Source of the DNA: a virus
Direction: 5' to 3' (one strand)
DNA: 64,000 bases
Virus record (IMG/VR): IMGVR_UViG_3300032235_000808
Coordinates: 1-64,000 of that record
Shown here: in pieces, positions 8,724 to 17,632 of the stretch
Layout: every line of letters begins with the position of its first letter
How positions within the stretch are numbered: the stretch's first letter is position 1
Made by a program: the position numbers and the translations under genes
The notes under the pieces: model-generated
What the model was told of the DNA's origin: nothing
The model's database searches: none
The model's input: only the letters and a program-made list of their open reading frames with translations

Positions 8724-9277
8724 AATTTATTTTTTAGTAATTTTTTATAGTACTCCTTTTCACTTTCTAATCGTTCCATCATGATTTGATATTCATTTGG
8801 ATAAGTTTTACTTACATATTCCTCAACCTCTTCTTTTGTTTTCCATACATCAAAATAATTCCAATCGTATTCGTTTTTATCATATGGAACATCGTAACCC
8901 TTTTCTTTAACTAAAGATGTTAATTCACTTAAATCAATAATCTTTGCAAATCTATCGGTATTTTCCCAATATTCATAAATCCATCTATATAAATTTAAAG
9001 AATAATGACCACTACCGTTTGTTGACATATTTTTAATGATTTCTTGTTCTGTCATCCCCGGCCAATAATCATTCCATATGTGTAATAAATCGGTATGTAA
9101 TGCCGTTATTAAATGACCGTATGGTTCTCTTACAACAATATATTCGGTTTTTAATGTTTGTTTTGGTAATTCAATAGCACCAATAGTCAAATCATTTTGA
9201 AAAATTGAATTCAAATAACGTGAACCACATTTACCGGAACACATAATAAAATCACCGTAAACATTTAAAATTATCAT
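8720..9277 (-). CDS. Sulfotransferase-like P-loop protein
   Basis: A 185-residue protein with a first strand and loop FIMCSGKCGSRYLNSIF (10-26), which fits the 5'-phosphosulfate-binding loop of sulfotransferases (xSGxxGSxYL), and a second motif VVREPYGHLITALH (48-61), which fits the 3'-phosphate-binding motif with R50 and T58. Sulfotransferases move sulfate from PAPS to a hydroxyl group of a sugar or tyrosine. With an APS-kinase-like gene in the same operon, the pair could form a phage-encoded sulfation step. It is shorter than most sulfotransferases (250-350 residues), so activity is inferred, not shown. Confidence 0.65.
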   Translation of the reverse strand: MIILNVYGDFIMCSGKCGSRYLNSIFQNDLTIGAIELPKQTLKTEYIVVREPYGHLITALHTDLLHIWNDYWPGMTEQEIIKNMSTNGSGHYSLNLYRWIYEYWENTDRFAKIIDLSELTSLVKEKGYDVPYDKNEYDWNYFDVWKTKEEVEEYVSKTYPNEYQIMMERLESEKEYYKKLLKNKL

Positions 9278-9278
9278 A

Positions 9279-10310
9279 TTATTTGTTTAGAACTTTATCA
9301 ATATACTCATCAATATCGATTGGTGGGGTATCGATGTTTTTAGATAAGACTTCCTTTAATTCTTCTTTAGAACAATTTGACCACAATGCTTCATGTATAC
9401 TACGCTCATAAAACCAATTGTGTTCTTCTAAATCAGTATAGTCTTTGGATTTTCTACAACCCAAACAAAAATCTTCGTTTGGATACATGTAACCGTATTT
9501 ACAATTTACCAATGAGTTTGTTTTAAAACCGCAACCTTTAATGTCTCTTGATGCGGTTTCAAAATCATCATCATAATCCCAATGGTCACAATGAACAAAG
9601 TTACCAAATTTTAGATATGCGGTACCCAAGTGTTTGTTACCAATTCTTGATGCAATGATTTCAGCTTGACCCCATAATGGTTTACCTTTCAATTCTTCTG
9701 GTTCACCATCCTCACCAATAAACTCTTGCAAGGGGAATATACCACAATCATAGTATTTTTGGTTTCTTCTAATCGTTGGGTTATTGTTGTATTCTCTATT
9801 GTTTAGATAAATGAATTTTTCATCTTCATTCTTTATATTATTTTTTCTCAACCAGTAACCATACCCAAATTGTCTATCATCCACATCATGTTGAAATTTT
9901 CTTAAATGTATTTGGTCAATTTCTTGATTTGTTTGTAATAGATTTAGACATTCATCTAACCAATTTTTATCTATACCACTTAATTGTTCCGGTAATGTAA
10001 TCCAATCACCTTCTAAAAATAATGAGAACTCAGATAATTTTAACCATTCATTTAAACGATTAATACCATAACCGACACCCATGTTTTTACCTTCACAAAA
10101 TAAATGAAAGTTAACTTTGTGTGACCATTTTTCAATTACTTCACGCATAACACCAATAACGGGACTATCATAATTACCATTAACATAGATAAACCAATTG
10201 GTACCTTCGGGAACATTAGTATTTTCCATAAAGGTATCAATTGTTAATTTTAAAAATTTATCACGGTTTGGAGCATCATGTGTTAATGTTCCAATATTAA
10301 AATTATTCAT
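9279..10310 (-). CDS. Glycosyltransferase, GT-A/GT2-like
   Basis: A 343-residue protein when started at the ATG at 10310, which leaves 4 bp to the upstream stop; an in-frame ATG 27 bases earlier would overlap the upstream gene by 23 bp and is less likely. The N-terminus reads MNNFNIGTLTHDAPNR, a GT2-like first strand, then FEGKN-like and the acidic strand LFLEGDWITL. The Cys-containing segment NEDFCLGCRKS and several Trp-rich stretches near the C-terminus are unusual for GT2 enzymes and may bind a metal. It sits between a putative oxygenase and the sulfotransferase-like gene. Donor and acceptor are unknown. Confidence 0.7.
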   Translation of the reverse strand: MNNFNIGTLTHDAPNRDKFLKLTIDTFMENTNVPEGTNWFIYVNGNYDSPVIGVMREVIEKWSHKVNFHLFCEGKNMGVGYGINRLNEWLKLSEFSLFLEGDWITLPEQLSGIDKNWLDECLNLLQTNQEIDQIHLRKFQHDVDDRQFGYGYWLRKNNIKNEDEKFIYLNNREYNNNPTIRRNQKYYDCGIFPLQEFIGEDGEPEELKGKPLWGQAEIIASRIGNKHLGTAYLKFGNFVHCDHWDYDDDFETASRDIKGCGFKTNSLVNCKYGYMYPNEDFCLGCRKSKDYTDLEEHNWFYERSIHEALWSNCSKEELKEVLSKNIDTPPIDIDEYIDKVLNK

Positions 10311-10314
10311 TTTA

Positions 10315-10899
10315 CTATCTAAATGTAGAACCACCAACCCATAAGACTAAACTTTTACGAACGCCTTGGGTCACCGGTGTTATTCTATGTAACATATAAC
10401 TTGGGAATAAAATTGCACATCCTTTATGTTTTTCTACGTTTTGAATACCTGCACCTGTCCACAATTCTAACTCACCACCTTCATAATCCTCGGGATTCGA
10501 TAACTGAATGGTTATACTTACTTTTCTATGGTTAATAGGATGTGGACCAATGTCCATATGCCATCCATAATGTCCACCATCATCATAATATTCGGTATAT
10601 TGTATTGAGTCAACTATTGAATGTAAATCAAATTTCCAAACATTATTTGCTTCCAAAATAAACGATTGTATTTTATCATATACCCAATGTGATTTATCAT
10701 CAATATGAATCCATTTAACTTTTGATTTACGAACATTTTTTACTTCATCACCTCCTACAACGGTAGCTTCTTCATATGGATATAATTCTTTAAGATTATC
10801 TATCCATTCCAATTCTTGCTCAGAAAATCCTTCTTTAAAGCAATAGTAATTTGATTGGTCAATCGTTGAGTCTGTATTGAAAATTGGTTTAATTTGCAT
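10315..10899 (-). CDS. 2OG-Fe(II) oxygenase, prolyl 4-hydroxylase-like
   Basis: A 194-residue protein with a complete double-stranded beta-helix signature: H114-x-D116 in HYGWHMDIGPH, the HRKVSITIQL strand, YEGGELEL, the distal H171 in LHRITPV and R181 in RKSLVLWVGG. This matches the PKHD/prolyl 4-hydroxylase (PiuC-like) family, which hydroxylates using Fe(II), O2 and 2-oxoglutarate. The window encodes a long collagen-like fibre about 9 kb away, the classic target type of prolyl hydroxylases, so that protein is an attractive candidate substrate; this link is an inference. The gene overlaps the upstream glycosyltransferase by 11 bp. Confidence 0.85.
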   Translation of the reverse strand: MQIKPIFNTDSTIDQSNYYCFKEGFSEQELEWIDNLKELYPYEEATVVGGDEVKNVRKSKVKWIHIDDKSHWVYDKIQSFILEANNVWKFDLHSIVDSIQYTEYYDDGGHYGWHMDIGPHPINHRKVSITIQLSNPEDYEGGELELWTGAGIQNVEKHKGCAILFPSYMLHRITPVTQGVRKSLVLWVGGSTFR

Positions 10900-11536
10900 G
10901 ATTTATTAATTTTTTTACCACATCTTGAAACGTATCGGATTCTAATTGCATCACATGTTCATAATCTTTACTTGTAACACTCAATTCACCAACTGCCTTA
11001 AAATTAGTTATGTTATATATTTTTCTTTTATGATAATCTTTATTCCACCAATATAATAAGTCATCACCAAAAAATACTTTTAATCCTTTGTCAATAACAA
11101 TATAGTTTGATTTTTTGATTATCATCATACAACCAAAACCTAAACTTCTACACGGTGCTTCTTCAAAAATATAATCATCATTATCGTTATTGTGTTCTTC
11201 ATAAAAGTTTGCATTTGCGTCAAACCCAATAACACCAAAATCTAAATCATTGATTCTTGATAAGTTGTGATATAAATTTTTAAAATTAAAACTTATATCA
11301 TCATTCAATATACATAAAATTTCGTTAGTAGCATACTCAAAACCCAAATTCCATGCGGGATTTACAAAAATGTTCTCATCTTGTTTGAATACTTTTATTT
11401 GTGGGTCATTAAATGATGAATCTGTGTTATCGATAACAATAAATTCTGAATTTGGAATGTTGGCTTCTTTAAATAATTCGATATTATCCAATATCTTATC
11501 CGATTTCCATAAAGTTGGAGTTATAAATGTTATCAT
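10889..11536 (-). CDS. Glycosyltransferase family 2-like protein
   Basis: A short GT2 enzyme of 215 residues: the first strand MITFITPTLWKSD, EFIVIDNTDSSF, an NPAWNLGFEYA segment matching the GT2 NxGxxxAxN region, and the metal-binding ILNDDISF (NDD at 78-80). Only the nucleotide-binding half plus a small acceptor region is present, which is common for phage GT2 proteins. It lies between a halogenase and a prolyl-hydroxylase-like gene. It probably attaches one sugar to an acceptor; specificity is unknown. Confidence 0.8.
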   Translation of the reverse strand: MITFITPTLWKSDKILDNIELFKEANIPNSEFIVIDNTDSSFNDPQIKVFKQDENIFVNPAWNLGFEYATNEILCILNDDISFNFKNLYHNLSRINDLDFGVIGFDANANFYEEHNNDNDDYIFEEAPCRSLGFGCMMIIKKSNYIVIDKGLKVFFGDDLLYWWNKDYHKRKIYNITNFKAVGELSVTSKDYEHVMQLESDTFQDVVKKLINHAN

Positions 11537-11540
11537 ATGT

Positions 11541-13046
11541 TTACTTACTCATCAACATGTTTCTCACAAACTCATTATTGTTCATTAATCCCGACACATA
11601 TTTTTTAGTACCATCAAGATGATTCAAATACTCACTTTCAAATCTTCTAAGGTTTAATCTTTTTATTTCCTTTGTTGCCATTTCGGGTGTGATAATATTA
11701 TTACCCGCCAAAATCCAACACCAAACACCCCAACCAGCATAACCGAATTTATCCTCAAATTCAATTGTTGATGGTATTCTGTACTTACATATGTCTAATA
11801 TTTCTTGAACATACTCATTTCTTGGTGCATCATCTTGTAGATATCTCCAAAATTCAGTGTTTCTACGGCCGGTAATGTAATTAACTTCAATTAAACTTTT
11901 GTGTTCATTTAAAATACCGTCTATAATTTTATTATAGGTTTTAACATTAAATTCATCTAATGTTTTTTCCACAGTGTCCCTTAAAAAAACTGAAACAAAT
12001 GTTCTGATTTGTGATAGTGTAACATGAATTGCAGTTGCTTGTGCCGGTTCAACAAAAGAACCAGATAAACCCAAGGATAAAACATTCTTATTGAAAATTT
12101 TATCTAACTTACCCGTTTCAAATTTTATTGTTTTTAATGGCTCAATGTCCTCACCCATAACTTGTGAGAACTCTTCTAACGCCTTTTCTTCTGTTACAAA
12201 ATTATCCGAAAATACATACCCACATCCAATTCTCTTTTGTGTTGGTACTTGAAATGACCAACCATACTTCATTGCAGTTGATACGGTCTCGGCGTTTATT
12301 TCATAATCGTCAGTATATTTCTTTTGATATAATATACTTGTGTTAACCGGCAAAGTGTCTTTGTATGAAACCCACTTATTATCCATCTTATTACTAAAAA
12401 TACGAGCAAATCCCGTACAATCAATAAAGATATCACCCTCCACTTCTTTCCCATCATTTAATGTGATTGATTTAACATGACCATTTTCATTGAAATTGAC
12501 ATTGGTAACATCACCATTAATGTGGTTACAATAAGCTACCGATATTTTTTTCAAATATTGACCAACCTTAACACCATCGAAGTTAAATGCAAAAGATTGA
12601 ATATCATCATTTGGAATAACTTCATCCCTTGATGTATAATAAGGTGATTTTTTCTGTTCCATAGCATGACCAGAAAAAGATGAAAGGTGTGGTTTATTTT
12701 TCTCTAAGTTGAATAGATAAAATATATCATTGATATGTTTCGCAGTTGGTGAAATATCAATTGGGTGATAATATTCGTCATTATAACCTTTGAAATTTTT
12801 AAACTTAATACCAAACTTAAATGTGGCATCGGTTTGATTTAAAAAATCGGAAAGATTTGAGCCGATACCCTTTAATTCATCTAAAAGAAAGTAGGTGAAT
12901 AGACCGGTCACACCTTCACCGGCACCGATAATAGGAATATTTAAACTTTCAACAATCGTGATTTTATAATCAGGATTTTTTTCTTTTGCCAAATATGAGG
13001 CCGCAATCCATGCTGCAGTACCTCCACCTACTATAACTATTTTCAT
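11541..13046 (-). CDS. Flavin-dependent halogenase-like protein 1 (divergent active site)
   Basis: A 501-residue member of the tryptophan halogenase family (PF04820-type). The FAD-binding GGGTAAW is at 7-13, GAGEGVTG at 41-48 and the conserved lysine in ATFKFGIKF is K77. The signature that is WxWxIP in bona fide halogenases reads WSFQVP here (263-268), and the residue equivalent to the catalytic glutamate in EPLEST reads glutamine (Q336 in FVEPAQATAI). Family knowledge: the lysine forms or positions the hypohalous species and the glutamate assists. This copy may therefore have lost or changed the reaction. It directly follows a small hypothetical gene with no gap. No flavin reductase is seen nearby, so the host would have to supply FADH2. 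Confidence 0.85.
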   Translation of the reverse strand: MKIVIVGGGTAAWIAASYLAKEKNPDYKITIVESLNIPIIGAGEGVTGLFTYFLLDELKGIGSNLSDFLNQTDATFKFGIKFKNFKGYNDEYYHPIDISPTAKHINDIFYLFNLEKNKPHLSSFSGHAMEQKKSPYYTSRDEVIPNDDIQSFAFNFDGVKVGQYLKKISVAYCNHINGDVTNVNFNENGHVKSITLNDGKEVEGDIFIDCTGFARIFSNKMDNKWVSYKDTLPVNTSILYQKKYTDDYEINAETVSTAMKYGWSFQVPTQKRIGCGYVFSDNFVTEEKALEEFSQVMGEDIEPLKTIKFETGKLDKIFNKNVLSLGLSGSFVEPAQATAIHVTLSQIRTFVSVFLRDTVEKTLDEFNVKTYNKIIDGILNEHKSLIEVNYITGRRNTEFWRYLQDDAPRNEYVQEILDICKYRIPSTIEFEDKFGYAGWGVWCWILAGNNIITPEMATKEIKRLNLRRFESEYLNHLDGTKKYVSGLMNNNEFVRNMLMSK

Positions 13047-13550
13047 CTAACAATCTTCTATATTTTCTTTACCATATAACTCCATTAATTTTTCTTTTAA
13101 TTGTTTATATGCAAATTCAAAAACATCAACATTTTTAAGTAAATCAATATATGGTACTTTGACACTAATTTCTTCCTCAGCTTCCTGCTCTCTTGTAATA
13201 TGTTTTGGTACCGTTTTAGTGATTACCTGTGTTTTACCTTCATCGTCTTTGATGTAACTTGTTTCAGTTACTTCTTCAATTGTTGTTTTAGGTTTTTTTA
13301 TTTTTATTAATTTTTTTTCAAGTCTACCTAAAGGGATTAGAATGTGGTCATCAATTTGGGTATTATAACATCTTAAGTTTTTAGAAACAATCTCAGATTC
13401 AGGTAATTTTGAATGTTCTTCATTCATAAAAATTTCAAGACTTGCTTTTAAAAATCCAATTTTACTTATCTGATATGATGCAATTCTAATATAAGCTCTG
13501 TCACTTATACCTTTGTTTGTACCTACTAATGTGTTTATTTTTAATGCCAT
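13047..13550 (-). CDS. Hypothetical protein, possibly virion-associated
   Basis: A 167-residue protein starting MALKINTLVGTNKGI. The N-terminal 70 residues look beta-rich, followed by a Lys-rich segment (LEKKLIKIKKPKTT), an acidic segment (REQEAEEEIS) and a C-terminal helix (FEFAYKQLKEKLMELYGKE). I do not recognise the family. The pattern of an N-terminal MALxIxT strand and a predicted helical end is common among small virion-associated proteins near tail fibre genes, but this is only an impression. It abuts the divergent halogenase gene exactly and follows an oxygenase gene by 24 bp. Confidence 0.6.
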   Translation of the reverse strand: MALKINTLVGTNKGISDRAYIRIASYQISKIGFLKASLEIFMNEEHSKLPESEIVSKNLRCYNTQIDDHILIPLGRLEKKLIKIKKPKTTIEEVTETSYIKDDEGKTQVITKTVPKHITREQEAEEEISVKVPYIDLLKNVDVFEFAYKQLKEKLMELYGKENIEDC

Positions 13551-13574
13551 GATTTTTAATTGTTTTATATTATT

Positions 13575-14270
13575 TTATTTATTTGGGTCGTCTAACAAAA
13601 TTAAATTATCCGTTGTTCTACCCGGTTCATAATCATTGTAATTTTCATCAACAATAATATCAAACGCGATACTAATTCTTTCCTTTTTACCTAAATGTTT
13701 TGTGGTATAATGTGGAATATTGTTTTGAAAAAGGGTTAATTTACCTATAGTATTTATACTTTCATACGTTTCAGGATTATTAATTTGATTAATTGGGTTT
13801 ATATACATTGTACTTGTATTTTCGGATTGTACAGTGACATGTCCACCCAAATAAGTGTACTTATGTGTTGCATGTAAATGAGGTTTTATTTCCTCACCAT
13901 ATCTTAAGACATTTGCCCAACATTGTATCCACACTTTTCTTCTTGGTGCACCTACTTGCTCTAAAAACTCGATATATTTTTCACGTATCTTTTCCTTTAA
14001 TTTTTGTATCTCCTCATCATCCCAAGTTAATACATTAAAATTTTGATATCTTGATGTTAGGCTGTTTGGACCCAATCCCGTATAACCATCAGAACTTGCC
14101 GAATCGGGTGCGGGTGGTGTACTCTCAATAATTTCTTTTTCTTTTTCTAAAATTATTGAAGCAATTTTTTTAAAGTCAATGTTTATTAACCTTTCTTCAC
14201 CAATGACATAAAACCACCATGGTGCAAATACTGTTTCGGGTTTGTCGCTTCTAAATTGTACTATATTCAT
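13575..14270 (-). CDS. 2OG-Fe(II) oxygenase (TIGR02466-like)
   Basis: A 231-residue protein with the pattern of the putative 2OG-Fe(II) oxygenases often found in marine phages: W-rich ANVLRYGEEIKPHLHATH containing H131 and H133, GGHVTVQ, the distal H187 in NNIPHYTT and R198 in KERISIAFDI. The variant HxH instead of HxD at the iron site is what I see here; the first histidine and the distal one fit an iron ligand role, and R198 fits 2-oxoglutarate binding. It is sandwiched between two halogenase genes and one base from the second. It may modify a fibre or glycan before or after halogenation; the order and substrate are unknown. Confidence 0.75.
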   Translation of the reverse strand: MNIVQFRSDKPETVFAPWWFYVIGEERLINIDFKKIASIILEKEKEIIESTPPAPDSASSDGYTGLGPNSLTSRYQNFNVLTWDDEEIQKLKEKIREKYIEFLEQVGAPRRKVWIQCWANVLRYGEEIKPHLHATHKYTYLGGHVTVQSENTSTMYINPINQINNPETYESINTIGKLTLFQNNIPHYTTKHLGKKERISIAFDIIVDENYNDYEPGRTTDNLILLDDPNK

Positions 14271-14271
14271 A

Positions 14272-15801
14272 TTATAAATTAATTAGTTTTTCAATATGTA
14301 ATCTATGGTCTACACTCTTTGATTCAGCATATGTTAAACCCTGGTAATACTCTTCCCTCCATTTTTTTAATTTTTCATCAAGATTATAAACCTCGTTTTC
14401 TTTTTTAATTAAATCTCTTGATAATAATTCAATTCCTAACCCAACAAACAAAAAGGATTCCGCACCAAAATTATTACTTTGGTTCGCCGAATCAAAACCA
14501 TTAGGTACCCTTTCTTTCCAAACATCTAAGTATTTTTGTAATTTATCGGATTTAACGGTAGTTTTCTCATAATCACGCCAAAATGGAGTATTGTCTTTTT
14601 TTGTTAGATAATGAAAATGTAAAAAGTTTGCAATATCATCATTAAAATTGGCGTTTACTGAATTGAATTCCTTAATCATTAATTCTTTTGGATTTTCAAT
14701 TAAATTTTGTGTGACCATATTTAATGTTTGAATTGCTGACCATATTGCTGTTGCCTCTAATGGTTCGGTAAAACCGGCACTTAAACCTACCGCGATACAA
14801 TTCTTAACAAAAAAGTTTTCATATCTACCGGCTTTGAATTTGATAGTTCTATTCATTTCAACGTCATGACCCAAATATTTTCTAACCTCTTCTTTTGCCG
14901 TTTCAACATCAATATAGTTGTCATCAAAAATGTATCCACAACCCCAACGATTTTGTAATGGGATTTGCCACATCCACCCATAATCCATTGCAATTGCTTT
15001 TGTGTATGGTGGTATTTTTTCACCCATAGGTAAAAAATAAGGTATAGCCGTATTGACCTTTAATTTGTCTTCGTAGGATATCCAATTTGTTTTAAAATGG
15101 TCACCTATTATTAATCTTTTAAATCCTGAGCAATCAAAAATAAGGTCACAATCGTATTGTACATCATTACAAATTACATTTTTTATGTATCCATCTTCGT
15201 TGTTATTAATTTTACTAACAACCCCCTCAATTCTTTTTATTCCCCTACTTTCAGCAACACTTCTTAAATATTTAGCAACCAAATGAGCATCAAAATGTAA
15301 TGAATAAATAGCAATTAAATCCTCAAACCCATCAATTTCAATATATGGACTTTTATCATTGTATGATAAAATACTATTGATATATGAATTTTCAATCACA
15401 TCCTCATTCGCCATTAAATTGATAAGAGAATACGGTATACCTAAGTCGGCCAATCTGAATTTAGCCAATACACGTTCATATTTTTTTAAATTGTAAGAAA
15501 CTTCTTTTCTTTCTACATCAAACGGATGAAAATAACTTTTACCGTCTTTTCTCCAATTTTCAAAATTTATACCTATTTTAAAAGTGGCATTTGTGTTTTT
15601 GATAAAGTCTACTTCTCTAATACCAATTTTTGACAAAAACGAAGGGAAAAGAGGTGTGGAACCTTCACCTGCACCTAAGATACCAATCTCTTCACTTTCA
15701 ATTAATGTTATATCGTATTTGTCTGATAAAAAATTAACATAAAGTGCAGTTAACCATCCGGCAGTACCTCCACCAACTATTACAATTTTTTTATTTTCCA
15801 T
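14272..15801 (-). CDS. Flavin-dependent halogenase-like protein 2 (tryptophan halogenase family)
   Basis: A 509-residue halogenase-family protein with all the residues I look for: GGGTAGW (10-16), GAGEGSTP (43-50), K75 in ATFKIGINFENW, the WMWQIP signature (276-281, matching WxWxIP) and E349 in FTEPLEATAIW, equivalent to the catalytic glutamate. Family knowledge: FADH2 and O2 with chloride or bromide generate a halogenating species used on an electron-rich ring such as tryptophan; relatives in cyanophages accept small aromatics. It resembles halogenase 3 much more than halogenase 1. A box TATATTGT lies 19 bp upstream. Substrate unknown. Confidence 0.9.
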   Translation of the reverse strand: MENKKIVIVGGGTAGWLTALYVNFLSDKYDITLIESEEIGILGAGEGSTPLFPSFLSKIGIREVDFIKNTNATFKIGINFENWRKDGKSYFHPFDVERKEVSYNLKKYERVLAKFRLADLGIPYSLINLMANEDVIENSYINSILSYNDKSPYIEIDGFEDLIAIYSLHFDAHLVAKYLRSVAESRGIKRIEGVVSKINNNEDGYIKNVICNDVQYDCDLIFDCSGFKRLIIGDHFKTNWISYEDKLKVNTAIPYFLPMGEKIPPYTKAIAMDYGWMWQIPLQNRWGCGYIFDDNYIDVETAKEEVRKYLGHDVEMNRTIKFKAGRYENFFVKNCIAVGLSAGFTEPLEATAIWSAIQTLNMVTQNLIENPKELMIKEFNSVNANFNDDIANFLHFHYLTKKDNTPFWRDYEKTTVKSDKLQKYLDVWKERVPNGFDSANQSNNFGAESFLFVGLGIELLSRDLIKKENEVYNLDEKLKKWREEYYQGLTYAESKSVDHRLHIEKLINL

Positions 15802-15819
15802 TATATTATGTTATTAATG

Positions 15820-15827
15820 ACAATATA
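15820..15827 (-). promoter_or_regulatory. Candidate promoter box TATATTGT before halogenase 2
   Basis: The minus strand has TATATTGT about 19 bp before the ATG at 15801, in a 45-bp gap. The same core precedes nusG, the sigma factor and other genes. It resembles the Bacteroidota -7 element TAnnTTTG but is not an exact match. Confidence 0.3.
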
Positions 15828-15846
15828 TGAAAAAATATTAAAAAAA

Positions 15847-16116
15847 TCAACCTCCAAAATGTTTATTAAAGAATGTATTATCTACATCATCCCATTTTTT
15901 TTCAATACAGGCATCTTTATGAAATCTAAATGCCAATTGTATTAATACACAACCACATGAACCACATCTGTAATCACCTCTCAATTCGGTATCCTCGTTT
16001 TCAACTCTATATTCACAAGTTTCACAAACTGAGGCTCTATTTGTTGCCAATTCTATTTGTTTTGGACTTGGGTTATGAGATTCAACCCAATCATTTACTT
16101 CTTTTATAAAACTCAT
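15847..16116 (-). CDS. Small zinc-ribbon protein
   Basis: An 89-residue protein with cysteines at 31 and 34 (CETC) and at 51 and 54 (CGSC), plus C56 and C70. The two CxxC pairs separated by 16 residues form a likely zinc ribbon. The N-terminal third is a charged helix (MSFIKEVNDWVESHNP). Similar small zinc-ribbon proteins occur beside tail fibre genes in marine phages, but I cannot name the function; a structural or chaperone role is possible. It lies between halogenase 2 and a probable virion protein. Confidence 0.7.
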   Translation of the reverse strand: MSFIKEVNDWVESHNPSPKQIELATNRASVCETCEYRVENEDTELRGDYRCGSCGCVLIQLAFRFHKDACIEKKWDDVDNTFFNKHFGG

Positions 16117-16129
16117 AATTATTTAATTT

Positions 16130-16537
16130 TTAATAAATTTTAGGTACTTGTAACCACTCTTGTAATGGGTCTTCCCAAATAAATGTATAGTCAGCGTCTG
16201 GCGGACAATCTGGTTTAGGAATTGGTGGTTCATAAACGCATTTTTCTTCGTTTAAAATCCAAGTTGGTCCACCTGATGGTGGAATAAATGCGTCCCTCAC
16301 TTCATCATAATAATAACCCTTGCATGCGTAATTTTTTCTTATTGCCGGTTTACCGTCAGGTAGACGGTCGGGTCCATAATGTACACCTTCTCTTGTATTA
16401 TATGATGTTTGAATCCATCTACCGGGTTGCTTTAATACGTTATTTATAAAGTCAGCACCCATTTCTTCATCGTCGTTATTTAAAACAATAATGTTTTCTA
16501 CAATGTTTTGTTCGTTTACTAATGCAAAATGTGCCAT
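16130..16537 (-). CDS. Probable virion/tail-associated protein
   Basis: A 135-residue protein starting MAHFALVNEQNIVENIIVL and carrying IRKNYACKGYYYDEVRDAFIPP and PTWILNEE. This pattern (MAHFA...V..V..VN, RKNYA..GYtYD..RDAFIPPKP..SW.LD) is familiar from many marine phage genomes next to tail fibre genes. Its molecular role is unknown; it is usually called a structural protein. It sits between the zinc-ribbon gene and the glycine-rich adhesin gene, as in such phages. The call rests on recognised sequence pattern rather than a named domain. Confidence 0.7.
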   Translation of the reverse strand: MAHFALVNEQNIVENIIVLNNDDEEMGADFINNVLKQPGRWIQTSYNTREGVHYGPDRLPDGKPAIRKNYACKGYYYDEVRDAFIPPSGGPTWILNEEKCVYEPPIPKPDCPPDADYTFIWEDPLQEWLQVPKIY

Positions 16538-16569
16538 AATATTTTTTATTGATAATATATTAATTCTTT

Positions 16570-17610
16570 TTAAAAATTTACAGTATATGTTCCAGAATAT
16601 CTAAATACGTGGTTCGTTCTACCGTCTTTTGATGCAATTGAATAACCTCCTTGTCCCCTTTGTCCTCCATCATAAATAATCCACACATTACCGTATCCAC
16701 CGCCACCGCCGTTTTCACCACATGTTGCTCTTGAGCCACCACCACCATCACCAGCACCACCTAATCCATCACTAGAACAGTGTTGAAATGACCCACCCTT
16801 ACCATAAGCATCTCCAGACCTCCATTCTGCCTGAACAGGACCACCGTTTACTTCACTAGCACCACTACCACCAGTTCCACACCATTGATTATTACCAATA
16901 TCAGTTTCACAACCTCTAATTCCGGTGTTACCTCCAGGTACCCATGCAATACCTCCTTTTATTAAATTACTATCCCATCCTGAACCACAGTCAAATTGTG
17001 CATCTTTACCATGGTTATATGAACCACCACCTCCACTGGCACTACCACATCCACAAAAATATGCTCTACCTCCATAAAATCCACCAACCCCATCTTGTAC
17101 ACCTAAAGTTCCTACAATTGCTGGTGCTTGATAGTTTGAACAAGCATCTCTACCTCCTCCACCACCTGAACCACCCTGACCACCTGTTAATGTATATCCA
17201 CCACCATAACCACCACCATAGGCTGTTATTTCACCGAAACTTCCTTGTACTTTACTTTCACCACCAGTACCTCCGTGTCCTGGTGAACCTCCATTACCGC
17301 CTCCACCTCCACCACCAACTGTGACAGTAATTGTGGTACCTTTTCTTACCGAATATCCACGCGCTTTTACGAATCCACCTGAACCTCCGCCACCTCCACC
17401 TTGGAAGCTGGCACCTCTACCACCCCCACCTCCTCCAGCGAGGATATACATGTCAATCGTATAAAAATCACTATAACCCCAAAACTCACTCATTGAATCG
17501 GGAGTTCCTTTATTGGCTGATGCACTTAATGTTCTTAATGAACCAGCACCTTCCGCTAATTCGCTTCTTATTTGAGATATCGAAATTGTTGTACTGTTAG
17601 GTAATGGCAT
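16570..17610 (-). CDS. Glycine-rich tail adhesin/fibre-tip protein
   Basis: A 346-residue protein. The N-terminus (MPLPNSTTISISQIRSEL) matches the start of phage fibre proteins with an ISQIRSEL-type segment. From about residue 58 most of the sequence is poly-glycine loops such as GGGGGGRG and GGGGGGSGG, interrupted by aromatic and polar residues. Such sequences form polyglycine type II bundles in T-even gp38-like adhesins and in related glycine-rich tip proteins, where the loops recognise the host receptor. The C-terminus YSGTYTVNF is a beta strand. The product is therefore probably a receptor-binding tip. Cysteines at several positions might form disulfides. Confidence 0.75.
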   Translation of the reverse strand: MPLPNSTTISISQIRSELAEGAGSLRTLSASANKGTPDSMSEFWGYSDFYTIDMYILAGGGGGGRGASFQGGGGGGSGGFVKARGYSVRKGTTITVTVGGGGGGGNGGSPGHGGTGGESKVQGSFGEITAYGGGYGGGYTLTGGQGGSGGGGGRDACSNYQAPAIVGTLGVQDGVGGFYGGRAYFCGCGSASGGGGSYNHGKDAQFDCGSGWDSNLIKGGIAWVPGGNTGIRGCETDIGNNQWCGTGGSGASEVNGGPVQAEWRSGDAYGKGGSFQHCSSDGLGGAGDGGGGSRATCGENGGGGGYGNVWIIYDGGQRGQGGYSIASKDGRTNHVFRYSGTYTVNF

Positions 17611-17632
17611 AATATTAATTAATTTTTATCTT

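Noticed and set aside
16944-17600. His/Leu-rich open frames antisense to the glycine-rich adhesin
   Set aside because: Low-complexity complement of the glycine codons, not protein-like.
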